Shown one piece after another: positions 52,440 to 64,000 of a stretch of DNA of 64,000 nt. Source of the stretch: Notamacropus eugenii (taxonomy: Eukaryota; Chordata; Mammalia; Diprotodontia; Macropodidae); contig NC_092875.1 of NCBI RefSeq assembly GCF_028372415.1, forward strand, positions 50,840,771-50,904,770, given 5' to 3'. The notes under the pieces were generated by a model that ran no database searches, was not told the DNA's origin, and worked only from the letters and a program-made list of their open reading frames with translations. Every line of letters begins with the position of its first letter. The stretch's first letter is position 1. The position numbers were made by a program, and so were the translations under genes.

Positions 52440-52725
52440 TCATTTCCTTATCAGCTGCTACTATAAAATACAAGCTCCTCCGTCTGGAATTCACTGAGCC
52501 CACCATCACCTGGCACTCCAGCTCCTACTGCCTCGTGCTTGCCCAGCCTGTCCTGCCAGCCCTTAGACTCGGTTCTGATGCACCCCCTTCACGATGCTCT
52601 CTTTCACTTTCTCAGGTCTTCATGCTCACTTCCTGCCCCCATTTTCATGCATTTACTTATCAGAGCCTATGTCTTAGTCCTCCAGTATACCATAAACTCT
52701 ATCTTTGTCCATCAGAGAGGTTGAA
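52440..52725 (+). repeat. L2 LINE 3' region
   Basis: Contains 'tacaagctcctccgtctgga', 'ccagctcctactgcctcgtg' and 'gaggttgaacaaataccttc', in L2 order. Confidence 0.65.
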
Positions 52726-52965
52726 CAAATACCTTCTGAACTAGTGCTATGCACAGAAAAAACAACCAATAAAAATCTGTTGACAAGATTTTCATCTAAG
52801 CAAACACTCTGATTAATAAAAAAATCACGATACATGGATTATTATATCTTTAATGAGCTAAAATACACTACATTAAATTTAAAACTGAACATAATTAAAT
52901 CTGCCTCTGATCATTAAGATGGCATTTCAAGATCTTACCAGGCCTCAAGATTATTAGGACAAGGC

Positions 52966-53115
52966 GCTGCTAGTTGGCTCAGTGGTTAGAGAGAGCACCA
53001 GCCTCAGAGTCAGGAGGACCTGGGTTCAAATCCTCCGACACTAGCTGGGTGACCCTGGGCAAGTCACTTAACCTCAAGATTGCCTCCCCTCCTCCCCCCC
53101 CAAAAGAGATTATTA
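52966..53115 (+). repeat. tRNA-like SINE
   Basis: Head 'ggctcagtggttagagagag', 'cctgggttcaaatcctccga', core 'gtgaccctgggcaagtcact', then a C-rich linker and short A-rich tail. No RTE tail. Confidence 0.8.
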
Positions 53116-53159
53116 GTACAAATATCAATCATTAGTAGAGGATAGATATGTGAAAAGTA

Positions 53160-53405
53160 CTATGTTGTAGTGGAAAAAAAACACAAGGCTTGGTACTCAG
53201 GAGACCTGAGTTAGAATTCTGGCTCTAACATTTTCCTACTAGGTGATCATAGGCAAACAGCTTAGACCTTTTGAGTTTCCATGTCCTCATCTGTAATAAT
53301 ACCTGCACTAGACTTCAAAGTCCTTGAGAGCAGGAACTGTCTTGTGCCTTGCTTTATATCCCCAGATAGAGCTCAATGCCTGGCACACAAAAATTTGCTG
53401 ACTTG
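53160..53405 (+). repeat. MIR followed by L2 3' end
   Basis: 53160-53300 is MIR ('caggagacctgagttagaat', 'gtttccatgtcctcatctgt'). 53305-53405 is L2 ('gagagcaggaactgtcttgt', 'gctcaatgcctggcacacaa'). Confidence 0.65.
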
Positions 53406-55355
53406 ACTACCTGCTTCACATGGTTACAGTTGGGAGTTACATAAACCTTAACAGACATAAACATAAGCTATTACTCTTGTAAATAAAATGCACATAACAG
53501 GTAATTTATGATACCTGAAAAGATGCTTGTAAAAATGCACACAAAATTTCCTTTTAGGAAGGCTTCAACATACTCAGCTAGACATGTAAGACATCTCTTC
53601 AAACATTTATTTCCTAGAAAAGTTGGCAAGCCAAAGACCTTCAATGTGACCTGATTAAATGTTTTCATCTGCGCCACTCTAATGCCTAAACAAGTTTGGC
53701 TTTTAAAGTGAAGACTATGAGGAATAGGCAAATATTTTCAGTGATGTAGAATAATTAACCTATAGAGAGAGCCAACCTGGGCTCTAAGCTGGACCTCCAA
53801 AGGTCTGGTTGGAGTGTTTTTACCCAACTAAAGCTGAAGATATCTGCACCAAGCAGGGTTTCTTAGAGAAGCTGCCACCCCATGCCTAAAAGATGACAGA
53901 TTTGATGTGTAAAGGCTGAATCATTGTGCCTTTGGCTCTAAGAGAGCTAATAAGAATAAATATTCAGAATAAGATATTTTTCTGAAACAAAAATCCAAGG
54001 AGCCAGAAGCCAGCAATTTCTTAGGCTTTGCTCTACTGGCCACAAGGTGAAGTACATCATGACTGCTCAGCAGTATCTTCCCTAACACAAAGGCCATCTT
54101 TGGAGTTTAATTAGCACTGTCTGCACACTGCTGAGATTTCCTATTGATTGCTGTCAGCCTATCACAGTCACCTAGACTGCGTACAACAGAGCTGTTTGAT
54201 AGGAGACTTAGAGAAGGGACAGATACTAAAATAAGAAGCAAAAAACAGTGAAAATGGAAGAAGTTGTTTGCCTTAAGAGAAAAGTGATGAGATGGCTCTG
54301 GGCGATAGCGGCGGCCTTGCCCTGGTGTTACCTCAGTTTCCTTAAAAAGCTCTCAAGTGAGCGTATCACACAATTATAGCACAAGTACTGTGTGTCATAA
54401 TCTCAGCTCAGGACCTCACCAGCCCCAAACAAGCGCAACGGTGCTCTAGCAAGGAGCCTGATTTCATCCAGCTGAAGACGATTGTCTTCTTTACATAAAA
54501 AAGTTGGTCTTACATGTTAAATCTTAAGAAACCACATGCAAAAAGACAAGACATTAGTAAGGTTTACTGGTGTCACTAACCAGTACTTAAAAGCAATCTC
54601 AGAGAAAGCAGAAATATAAAAACAAACATTTTGATAAATTTTAAAGTTTGCCATACATATCCTAAATAAATCCTTCACAGTTTCACAAAATACCAGTTCT
54701 GAAGAAAGCATTTTACATACTAAATGTGCAGATTCCTACTGCTTCTCAACAGTAGAGGTGTTCATTTGTGGCAAAAATTCTTCCACTGCTTCCATCTCAT
54801 CAAAAAAGCCCCCAAAAGAGTGTATCGGAGCACAGCTCCTGGACATGGCAGCAAGAGGGCACTTCAAGAGCGGCATCTACTTCAGAAACAACTGGCCTGC
54901 TGTTGTGCTTTGTAGAAGTTTTTAATCCCTTCAAATCACTCATTTCAATGAACAATTTTCTTTCAGACCGAGAATATGTCATCTCTAGAGCCTTCTAGCA
55001 AACGCCAGCTAAGTTTTAAATAGACAATCAGGAAAATGATGTAAAAAGAAGCTTTCAGTTCACAGCTCTAGAAGGTCTGAGAATAGATGTAATCAATGAG
55101 AAGCCAAAACATCAATATCTCTTAACTACCTCACTTTGATGTTACACAACAAGGTTTAAAACAGAGAAAAAATATCCAAGTGAAAAAATAAAGCTAAAAA
55201 GCCCAGCCATTCTTTATCCTTGCTGCTTGGAAAGAAAACAATGCCTTGCTTCTCGGTAATTCATAAGCACTACCCTTCTCAAACACAATTGAAATTTTTA
55301 AGTTAAATCTAACATATACCCTTTTAAAATGGAGAAATTACATTTAAGAACAAAC

Positions 55356-55428
55356 CTTGATAAAGACTCTGGGCTGAACTTTGTGTCAAATTCTGTGGAG
55401 ATCCTGGAGGTTTGTGCTGAAAATCTTT
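55356..55428 (-). CDS. ARHGEF18: Candidate upstream ARHGEF18 exon (long isoform)
   Basis: A pyrimidine-rich acceptor (TCTTTTTCCATACCAG) opens 24 codons in phase 0, reading KDFQHKPPGSPQNLTQ and SSAQSLYQ, ending CAAG|GTTTGT (phase 1). This phase joins the internal acceptor at 50516 in frame (G|CA = Ala). It also accepts the phase-0 end of the C1 exon at 57671. So both of its junctions are consistent with ARHGEF18. In human the long form passes directly from C1-like sequence into ASLKEH, so this exon is either absent or skipped there. The residue pattern after a C1 finger is generic and its function is unknown. Confidence 0.5.
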
Positions 55429-56689
55429 CTGGTATGGAAAAAGAACACAAGTAACAATAAAAATTACTTTGGGCACAAATTTTGAGTTGCATCCTATTAA
55501 ATAAGCGTACCACCATTGCATCATTTTCTACAAATATTTCTGAAGCTCAAAATGCAAAGGTTCAAAGGTCTCAATGCCTTCTTTCCAACTTCAATAAAAT
55601 TAAAGAAGTTTCAGGCTAGTCTGTCTTCAAATTTCCAAACTTCCTTCTTTATTTGCCAACCAGTATCTGAACTCAGGATAACTTGTTTTCTAGCAACTAG
55701 TCAAGCCACCACTGATAATGTTTGCAGCAATAAAGGACAGTCAGCAGAGACTCATGACTCTTGCCCAGACACGTAAGGTCACTACTTAAAGCAAATTCAA
55801 GGTTTGATACTTCCTATGGAGCTGCTTCAGTAAGTAAAGAAAGTTGAAATTGATTTCCAAGTATTTCATTCTAAAGGACATTCGCTATTTTTAGGATCAT
55901 GAATCAGTGGTTTATCTTGACTATCCAGAAAGTCATCTCAAATGAAGTCATAAGTACACTGAGAAGGATGTATAACTAATCTTTGTTGGAAGGAAGGAAA
56001 TCAACACTCGGAAATAAAGACTTGAAAAAATTAAATCCAAAGGAAAGTTAGAATTTTGCCCAATTAAATAAACTTTAAAGGACAAGAAAAATGCTTGAGG
56101 AATAGAGGTTTTCATTAAATGAACTTTATGGTTAACCTGGGGTTTAACCAGAATATTTTAATTTCGAATTTTCAAGTTGAAAATCTGTTACTACTAAATG
56201 TCTCATAAGAGCAGGGGCTGTCTTAAGATGCCCTGCGTCCTCTACAGTGGCTTGTGCATAGCAGGCACTCACATTTTAAAAAACTAAACTGAAAATTTAG
56301 AAGATGTTACAAAACTTTACTTTCAGTAAAATGAGAATATGTGTACTTGCAAAATTGCACACCAAAGTATCACCAAGTGTTGCTTTGTACAAGTGAATGC
56401 TGCTTAGTGAGAGCTACCTCTCGTCATTCTAGTGATCATGGAGAATTTATTGTCTAAGTCTAAAGTCCTGATGCCTGACATCAGGACCTTCTCCTTTCAG
56501 AGGTGAACATCCTTAACTTCATGGCATGAAACACAATTAGTGGAAAGAATGATAAAATACTTTTATTCCACATAAGAATCTTATTTTAGAACAGGAACTA
56601 AAATATCTTTGCAAATATTTACTCATTCACCCTAATATCATCCTTGAAAGAGGCTGCTGAAAAGGAATCATTAATGGATTGATGTTAAC

Positions 56690-57490
56690 TTAGAGGAAGG
56701 GTGATACTAGAGTGCCCCAGGGATCCTTGTATTCTTCACCTTGGATCAAGACATACATAAATCGCATGCTCACCAGATCTGAGAGTGACACAGAGACGAG
56801 GTCTAACACACTAGATGACAAAACCAAGATTCCCAAACATCTATCTGGACAGGTTAGGATGAGGAGCCCAACCAATCGAAGAGAAATAATCATAAAGTTC
56901 TACACTTGAGTTGAAAGAATCAGCTGTACAAGCTTAAGATGGTAGATAATCAGCTGATTTTTCACATGGAAAAGATCTGGTAATGTTAGAGAGTTACAAG
57001 CTCCCAGAGTCATCAGCGTCATACAATCAGTCTTAGGATTTAGTAACACTGTTCTGGTCAGACCACATCTAGAGACCTGCTGTTTGCTGTCAGGGTCAAA
57101 TCTGAGGGTAGGATGTTGACAAGCTGGATCAAATGCAAAGGAAAGCAAGCACAATGATAAGGAGATAGGCAGGACTCTTAATTGGAAGGATCAGGTAAAA
57201 TATCATGAAAAAGAGAAACTTAAAGGGAAGATGTGACAGCTCTGAGGTCATGTATGAAGACGGACTGAACTTGTCTGGCTTCAGAGGTAAGGATCAGAAC
57301 TAGGACAAGTGAGGAAGAGTTGTAGAGAAAACAGATTTTGACTGGATTTATCATCAGATCTGTCTCAAAGTGGAGTGAGTGGGCTGTTCTCTATCAGCAA
57401 GAGTCTTCAAACAGAGCTGGAATGGCCATCTCAGGCATTTTGTGGAGAGAAGTCTGAGCAAGTATGGATAACCTCTGAAATCTCTTACAA
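56690..57490 (+). repeat. L3/CR1 LINE fragment
   Basis: Contains 'tagagtgccccagggatcct' (eroded GVPQGS region of the reverse transcriptase). The 3' body has 'ttctggtcagaccacatcta', 'gcaagcacaatgataaggag' and 'agctctgaggtcatgtatga'. Highly degenerate, between the two candidate upstream exons of ARHGEF18. Confidence 0.6.
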
Positions 57491-57670
57491 CTGAGATACT
57501 GCTGGAAAGTATGCTTTAAATTTTAAAGATAGAAAAAATGTTGGCAGCAGGCATCAAGCTCTATTCTTAATTCACATGTATTATTCTAGTAGTTTAAGTT
57601 ATATCCAATGTTTAAATTGAGAATCTCTGTCAAGTACTTTCTTGGGAGAAGAGCTGGGTTTAAAACCTAC

Positions 57671-57741
57671 CTTGAGTTTATTGCTATTACTGCAGTCGGC
57701 CAGTAAATTCTTACAATTCTTATGAACATTCACTGCACAGT
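57671..57741 (-). CDS. ARHGEF18: Candidate ARHGEF18 exon encoding second half of a C1 zinc finger
   Basis: Acceptor TTAAAAATTTCAG, then two bases of a split codon and 23 codons. It encodes CAVNVHKNCKNLLADC and SNSNKLK, donor AAG|GTAGGT (phase 0). The spacing C-x4-H-x2-C-x6-C with VHKNC is that of the C1 domain in the ARHGEF2/AKAP13/ARHGEF28 group (ARHGEF2 has CNVTIHNRCKDTLANC). The preceding half (C-x2-C ... C-x) must lie in an exon upstream, which I could not find in this window. C1 fingers in this family are usually atypical and do not bind diacylglycerol. Orientation and phase fit ARHGEF18. Confidence 0.65.
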
Positions 57742-60579
57742 CTGAAATTTTTAAAAAAGTCTAAATTATTCCATAATATCAGTCCATAAAGGAAAAAATT
57801 GGTATTTTTCAAATTAAGAGAGAAAGGAAAAGTCTACTTTTAAGTCAAACCCCACAATCTTAGTGACTAAAGAAAAGGATTTATAAAGCAATGTTACTGG
57901 TTGAGTCGCCCAGAGAACAACATTCTTGGCATGAAGCCAGCCAGTCGCATAACTTGACCCCAAAGTACAAATCAGGTACAAAATCATTCACATGCAAGGA
58001 TTCCTAGATGATAAACTGACCCTTATGCAAGATCACAAATCTATTTTCCAAAAGGGTCACTTGTATTTTATTATTTGTTTAAGGTTGCTTCTTTACCAAA
58101 AAAAATTAAGATGGAAAGCTGAACTCACATAAACAGGTTTTATAACAGATTTTCCCTCTCCGGTCAAGGAATAAAGCTAACAAAATTTACTCCAACCTAG
58201 ACAAAACCATATGACCAAGCATAAGCATCAACTCTATTAAAACCTGAGTAACCAAGAATGCTCGGGGGAGTGAAGGATTCTGCTCCAAACTCCAAAGTCA
58301 CTTTTTATTTCTTCTCACTTTATTCCTTCCATTGCAATCAAACTCTCAGTCTCCCAGAAGTGAGCTGGACTAGATGTTAAGAGGATCATCCACGTTCAGG
58401 CCCCAATGAATCAAGGCCCCTCAATCAAAAGAACCTCCCACACGTAAAGTTCTGTACAACGTAACCAAGACTCATAAAGGTGTTTGGGAAAGGAGCGTCC
58501 TGTAACCCAGCGAAGATCCATGAAGCCGCTCCTGCTTTCCTGTGCTTCTGGTTCCATGCAGCGATTCTCTACCTCCAAGTATTCTCACAACAGTTCCTAG
58601 GGCAGCAAAGAGCTCCTGGCTGTCATTTTAAAGTATGGATCACTTGAAAGTAGAGTTATCTGTACTTTGTGATGAACGGTAGGCCACTGGACCAAAAAGT
58701 CCTTTAGTAACATCGGGGTCTGTATCTATATAACAAGTACAGAATTTAAAAAAAAAAAAAAGACCCGGATAGTATTTTGAACTATTTGCACCAACTACAT
58801 GATTAACATAATTGAAAATAAACAATTAGGCATTATCACAGCTAGGAAAAAAAAGTGATTTTCCTGAAAAACACTCAATTCAAATTCAGCTGTACTCAAT
58901 CTTGTACAGCTTTCCTATCTAAAGAGAAATGGGAAAATGGGAAAAGAGAAATTGGGAAATTCCTATAACCATCCTATACCTACAAAAATCTTCTAGAAAA
59001 TACCTAACAGAAACTAATTTCTCTTACAACAATAAAATCACATTATTAGAAACCAAGTTAGAAGGAAAACATACATACAGAATGCCAAAGAAAAACCTGT
59101 TTGTCCTCAATGTATTAGGGAAATTATTCAAGGACACTGCATTTGTGTAAAAGGAAACCTGAAATAGTATTAAGGTCAATGAGATCAACAAAGACCTACT
59201 ACCGGAAGGCAATGTCTGAATTCCTGCCCAAGGACAGAGTTCACTGACACTAATTTTTCCAAAACATTATGCTACAATAGGAAATAAAATAACTCTGGTT
59301 CTTTTAAAGAACATTAGCCCTGACTGCTCCCTCCTGCAAAGGAGGGCTGTATTCCAAACAAATCTGCATTCTATTAATGGGATCATTAGCCAGGGCAGCC
59401 TGGTTTCTTTAGTTCTCATTCCACAGGTGGACTTAGAATGTCAATAATAAAGTATGCCTGTCAGTAGTGGTGTTTCCAGTAGGTAAAAACAAAGTTGACA
59501 ACTTTAACCAAGGGTATGTTAACTGTGCAGTTAGTGGCAGGAAGGAATCCCAGAGTTCTAAAGTGGCCTGTTCGTAGAAAACAGGACCAAGGATTGGTTT
59601 GGGGGCATCTCAGTATTCCAATGCTTCTAGCAATACTGGATCTAATTTAAAGAAGTCAGTACAATGTTCCTGTGTGAGGAAAATCTGAGAATATTCCATA
59701 ATTCACCTTTTGTAACTTCATTATTTTTAACAGTTTTCCACTTCATCTCTATGGCTAGAGGAAAACTACTTATATTATATCTGGAATACGTTTTTCTAAA
59801 AGTCAGTTCACAGTCAATGTCAGCTCTCAGCACTAACCTAGTCACTAACCTCCAAGATGGAGTCTAAGTCAAATAACCTCCCTTCAACAAAGGCTTGCTT
59901 TCAAATTTTAAAGCATGTTTAACTAATGTACTTTAACAATATGGTTAAATTGTTCTCACATTCCAAACAGAAGCTGAAGGTTCTCCAGACATAAAACCTA
60001 CCAATACTGCCATGTTATATTTTAATAACATTTATTTCTTTCAAAGTACTTTCACATATTTCTCACATCTGTGGCCTAGACAGCTGTAATGTCACAAACT
60101 TATAGAACTAGAAAAGATAATTCAATGAGAAGGCAGGCCAACAATGAAAATAATCCAGAAAAATCAAAATCAACTCTATTTTTAAAAACCCCAACAATTT
60201 CAGATACAGAGAATCCAGCTTATCCATAAGGAATTAGGCAATAGAAATACACTACTGTTACCCAGAAGTTAACAGTATCTAGCCTAAACTTTTCTTGCTG
60301 AAAACTAAGCTCATTTTCTTTTGTTCTGGCTTAATTTCAGTTCAACAATTCTACAAAAAATTTACTGAACCAAAGTACAGAGCATTACTCCAGGGGCTGT
60401 GGGGAAGAAAAGAAGTAGTCCAGGATTTTAACCACCTCCAGAGAGACAAGCCAAAAGCACAAAAAGGATAAAGCCAATGTGCAGACTTGGGCGTGTCATT
60501 TCAATCTGGATTTCCGTAGGTTGAACAGTCAAAAAAGCCAGCTGTCCTAGCAGACATCTACATACTACTTTGCATATAT

Positions 60580-60760
60580 TCTCCTTAGAGCCTGACAATG
60601 CCCAGGGAAGGAGATACTGCAGATAAATCACCCTCATTTTACAGATGAAGAAACTGAAGTTCAGAAGGTTAAATGATCTTCTTGGAGTCACAAAGCTGGT
60701 AAGAAGAAGCAGGTTCTGAACCTCAGCTTCTCCAGATTCCAAGTCCAGCACTGTTTCTAG
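60580..60760 (-). repeat. MIR-type SINE, reverse
   Basis: Plus strand has 'ccctcattttacagatgaag', 'aaactgaagttcagaaggtt' and 'cttggagtcacaaagctggt', the reverse of a long MIR. Confidence 0.75.
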
Positions 60761-60829
60761 TACGCAGCATTAGCTAATGTATGGGACAAGCTCTTCATGG
60801 TTAACTCTCAAATGGGGAGAAACAGAGAC

Positions 60830-61330
60830 AGCCTGGCCTCAGGGAAGGAAAAGAAAAACAGGCTGTGTGGCAAGGAGAAGGCTTCCTGGAAGGGCTAGAG
60901 GGATGGAAGGAATAGAGGGCAGGGCAAGGCAAAGAAGGGAAGGGGCACAGAAACATGACAGCAAGTTGCCCAAGTAGACAGATATTAGTTTGGAGGTCAG
61001 AGATGGCTAGGGCAAAGAGATTAGTACAATGAGGGCACAGGCTGGGCCTACTGTGCAGGGGCGTTCCGTGCCAGGCTGAAGGATAAGAACTTTCTCCTCG
61101 AGGTCCAGGTATCCCCACCTAGTTTGGTAGAACATGCATTTGAAGGATGCAAATGAAACACGATTCTACGTTACTAAGCACCTACAGAAGCCAAGGTGAC
61201 TTCATTTGGTGTAGAGGATAAAGGATAAATTCAGCCTAGAATCTGCCCTCAAGGACCTTACAATTAAAACTATGGAGATCAGACAAAGACACAAGTAACT
61301 ATAATAAGGTTTCTGTGAGAAATCTGATGC
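60830..61330. repeat. Old interspersed repeat pieces
   Basis: 'aggcttcctggaagggctag' near 60880 and 'tactaagcacctacagaagc' with 'gccctcaaggaccttacaat' near 61170-61265 match parts of the repeat at 430-1000 and 24660-25380. Confidence 0.4.
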
Positions 61331-61906
61331 TAGGAATTTGGGGCCCCCTAAAATCAGTCAGCAAACTCAGCTCCCCACCCATGGTTTTTGTAATGCTGGC
61401 TAGCTAGGAATGTTTTTTACATTATAAAATGATGTTTTATTGTAACTTAAAGTGTAAAAGCCAGAGGGTTACATTTGGCTCTCAGAGGTTTTGACAAGCC
61501 TGCCCTAAAATATTAAATATGGAATTAAGTACTCAAAGTATTTAGTTCACATAGCAATTTGGTGAAATGCAAATTCTTATTAATAATTATTATATTATTT
61601 CCTTATTTCCTCTATTTCAGTCCAACATTATCCCAACCTAACTCTTACCCAATGGTATCATCTATTGCCACCTCTGGCTGCCCATCAAGAAACAGAACTT
61701 ACTGGTCCCATCCGGATATCAAGTTCAAAAGTGTTCCATGGCCCAATTAATTTGAGGAACTGTTGCAGTCAATGTGGAGAATGTGATGAAAGTAATGTTG
61801 AAAAACTGAAATGAGTTTAGTAGCAGTGTGGAGGCTGGATTAAAGTGGGAGAAATTAGCCCTTAGCAAGGTTGTTCACATTCCTTCCCCCTTCTACCACT
61901 CTATAC

Positions 61907-62101
61907 CAGTGATGTCAAATTTTAATTGCAAAGGGGCCACTAATTCATACATAAGGATCCCAGAAGGGCATACTGTCTTAATTTTAAAATGTAATGTCTA
62001 CATTTCATTGAAAATTTAAATATTTCCCAATTACATTTTAATCTGGTTCCTCCCCTACTAGGCAGTGTGGCTGGCTTTGGGGTCAAGTGTTTGACACTTG
62101 G
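61907..62101. mobile_element. Non-autonomous hAT-type DNA transposon (about 195 bp)
   Basis: The ends are CAGTGATGTCAAA and TTTGACACTTGG, imperfect inverted repeats of the CAGGGGTGTCAAAC type. The flanks ctctatac and ctctaaat are 8 bp each and match at six positions, as for a decayed hAT target-site duplication. It carries no transposase. Confidence 0.65.
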
Positions 62102-62189
62102 CTCTAAATCACCACTCCACACCTAGATTACTATAAATCTCCCTTTTTTGAATGTCCCCTGATTCTAGTATCAACTCTCTTCAAACCAA

Positions 62190-62725
62190 CTTAACAAAAG
62201 TTATGACCTGGCAGCAGTATAGAGTACTTTCATCATATCACTCTTCTACTTAAATACCTTCAATGGCTCCCTATTTCCTACAAGGAAGTCTACATTCTCC
62301 CTAGGCTCCTCCATAATTTAGCCCTGCTCCAATTCTTCTCCAAAGTGAGGCAGCAGGGTTGGATGGTTCGTTTGAAAAAAGACCTGGGGATTTAAGTGGA
62401 CAATAAGCTCAGTGAGCCCAAAGTATTATAAATGTAGATCTTTGCAACTTCTAACCACTGTTCCTAGTTCAAACTTCAGGAGCCAAAGAGAACATATATG
62501 GCAGTCTTTCTAACACTTGGAAAGAGCCATGAAGTTCCATCCCTCTCGGTCTTCTCCCTGTGCCAAACATCCCCTACTGCTTCAGCTGATCCCCATATGG
62601 CATAATCTCAACATTCCAACTGCTTGGTCCTTCCAAATGTTCCAACCTGCCAAGACCTTCCTGGTCATCCAGTCTGTCAGTCATCCTTTCCAGCTTAGTT
62701 TCATTTACATACTTGAGAGCACACC
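62190..62725 (+). repeat. L2 LINE 3' region
   Basis: Contains 'taccttcaatggctccctat', 'tacaaggaagtctacattct' and 'catttacatacttgagagca'. It retains the L2 order over about 500 bp with a break near 62345-62510. Confidence 0.65.
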
Positions 62726-62789
62726 AGCTCCACCTGTAGTAACCAAGTCACAAGACCAAGCACAGAGCATTGGGCAGTTCCTTCCAAGA

Positions 62790-62960
62790 TGACAATCCGA
62801 ACACTGGCTTGGAGTCGGAGGACCTAGAACTCAAGTCACTCAGGCAAATCTCTCTAAGTCTCATTGCCCTATCTGCTACCTGGAGACACCGGACTTTGTG
62901 ATCTGAAGTTTCTTCTGTTTCTGCCCTATGATCTGAGGCCGCCCAACCATTTATGCCTTC
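62790..62960 (+). repeat. MIR-type SINE
   Basis: Contains 'cttggagtcggaggacctag', 'caaatctctctaagtctcat' and 'tctgccctatgatctgag'. Confidence 0.65.
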
Positions 62961-63504
62961 TCTTTGGATCAGGCCATTCAACCTGTTCTGGATACCACCT
63001 GCTGTACTACTATCTAGCCCATGTCTTCCATCTCTTCCACAAGAGCAGCATGAATGTTTTGATAAAAATCTGGTAAACAATTTCTCTAATTCAACTAATC
63101 TAGCAACCATGAGAAAAGAAATGAAGTTCATCTGGCACAACCTGTTACTGATGAAGTCAGACTGACTTTGGGATCACTACTACTTCCTTTCCTTGAAGTT
63201 TACTTACCCTCCTTTTCATAATAAATTTTAGCATTTAACCAAGAAACAAAGTAAATCTATTTTTCAGATTCCACTCTTGCTTTTTTTGGAAATTAAGACA
63301 TTTACCCTTCTCCAATCTCAGGTCACCTTTTGCAGTCTCTATGATCTTTCAACGTGGTTCAATGATCTTACAGAAAGACATAGACAAGAATAAAACAGGA
63401 TAGGAAGGTTCAGAGGTGTTGCAATTCTTACCAAGTGGAAGCACCAGCATGATGAAATCATATATCCAGGGAAGTATGTATAATAGGGCTTTGCAAAAAG
63501 TTGC

Positions 63505-64000
63505 ATTTTGGCACAGCCAAGATGACAGAGTAGAAAGATGGACCTGCTCTAGCTCTCCCCGCCCCCCCATACCCATAAAATACCAGTAAAAAATGACTAA
63601 ACAAATTCTAGAGCAGCAGAAGCCACAAAATGACAGAGGGAAACAGATTTCCAGCCCAAGACAGCCTGGAAGGCTGACAGGAAAGGTCTATCGCACTAGG
63701 CTCAGAGCAGGGTGCATAGACAGCACTAGAGCAGGCTTCAGGGTGCAGAATCTTGGGCAGCAGTTGTGGTTCCCAGATTTCTCAACCCACAAAGCCAACA
63801 ACAGCTTCAGAGGTCAGTAAGAAAGCTCTTTCACCTGGGTGAGAGGAAAATGCGAGCCATCCCCAGGGCGGCAGCTGCCACTGTAGCAGCAGTATCCACT
63901 TTTGGAGTCCTCAGCTGCAAGACCCTGGGGGAATCGAGCAGCTGATCTGAGTCTCAGTCCTGAGTAGCAGAGGAGTGCATGGGAGAGCTGGTGGTGGCTG
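63505..64000 (+). mobile_element. 5' end of a marsupial L1 (runs off the window)
   Basis: It begins near 'ggcacagccaagatgacaga' and continues 'gagtagaaagatggacctgc', 'tctagagcagcagaagccac' and 'gatttccagcccaagacagc'. I recall this as the promoter-bearing 5' UTR of marsupial L1s ('aagatggcagagtag'). The sequence is GC-richer than its flanks and continues to the window end. An LTR element cannot be excluded. The copy is less decayed than the other L1s here. Confidence 0.45.

Larger units (their letters stand above)
50815..55355. other. Region between ARHGEF18 exon 1 and the upstream candidate exon
   Basis: Contents I can name are reverse MIR (about 51985-52140), an old repeat start (52240-52390), L2 (52440-52725), SINE (52966-53115), MIR (53160-53300) and L2 (53305-53405). 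50815-51980 and 53410-55350 are AT-rich and unassigned. Confidence 0.5.
57742..61900. other. Intron or upstream region of ARHGEF18
   Basis: Mostly AT-rich single-copy sequence. Recognised: reverse MIR at 60580-60760 and a piece of the old interspersed repeat near 60830-61330. 57750-60350 shows no exon or repeat I can support. Confidence 0.45.

Noticed and set aside
58640-58825. Minus-strand frame with acceptor-like TTATATAG as another ARHGEF18 exon
   Set aside because: The donor would be weak, the frame carries no C1 or known ARHGEF18 motif, and phase does not fit.

Overview
The window looks like marsupial nuclear DNA. It is AT-rich with one CpG island, and it carries many tRNA-like SINEs, several of which end in a shared RTE-style 3' tail (for example 6745-6973, 25516-25768 and 43898-44115). 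It also has old MIR, L2 and L3/CR1 pieces and marsupial-style L1 DNA. No Alu or rodent B elements are seen. One gene fits this strongly: an intact ENC3, reported as lost in the ancestor of placental mammals but kept in other vertebrates. I cannot fix the species.

Layout. 1-8,180 is intergenic and repeat-rich. About 8,180-9,200 is a CpG island with seven CCAAT/ATTGG boxes and a non-coding first exon whose splice donor is at 8698/8699. ENC3 (KLHL family, 589 aa, one coding exon, + strand) occupies 10109-11878, with a 3' UTR probably ending near 13.9-14.0 kb. 14.0-16.0 kb is the gap between convergent genes. 16.04-16.29 kb (- strand) holds an unassigned but well-formed terminal exon: acceptor, 67 codons, stop and AATAAA. 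ARHGEF18 (p114RhoGEF, - strand) has its stop at 20538. Nineteen coding exons up to an ATG at 50754 have matching phases and sum to 3375 nt (1124 aa). Two further exons at 55356-55428 and 57671-57741 join in phase and encode the second half of a C1 zinc finger, so a longer isoform starts beyond the window. The rest of 50.8-64 kb is intron or upstream DNA with repeats, ending in what looks like the 5' end of an L1.

How the genes relate. ENC3 is a BTB-BACK-Kelch protein of the type that serves as a CUL3 substrate adaptor. ARHGEF18 is a DH-PH activator of RhoA at cell junctions. They need not act together, but their proximity is informative: the paralogues ENC1/ARHGEF28 and KLHL25(ENC2)/AKAP13 are also neighbours in human, so this is the third copy of an ancestral ENC-RhoGEF pair from the early vertebrate genome duplications.

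Exon limits were read by eye from splice consensus, reading frame and recalled similarity to human proteins. Repeat limits are approximate.
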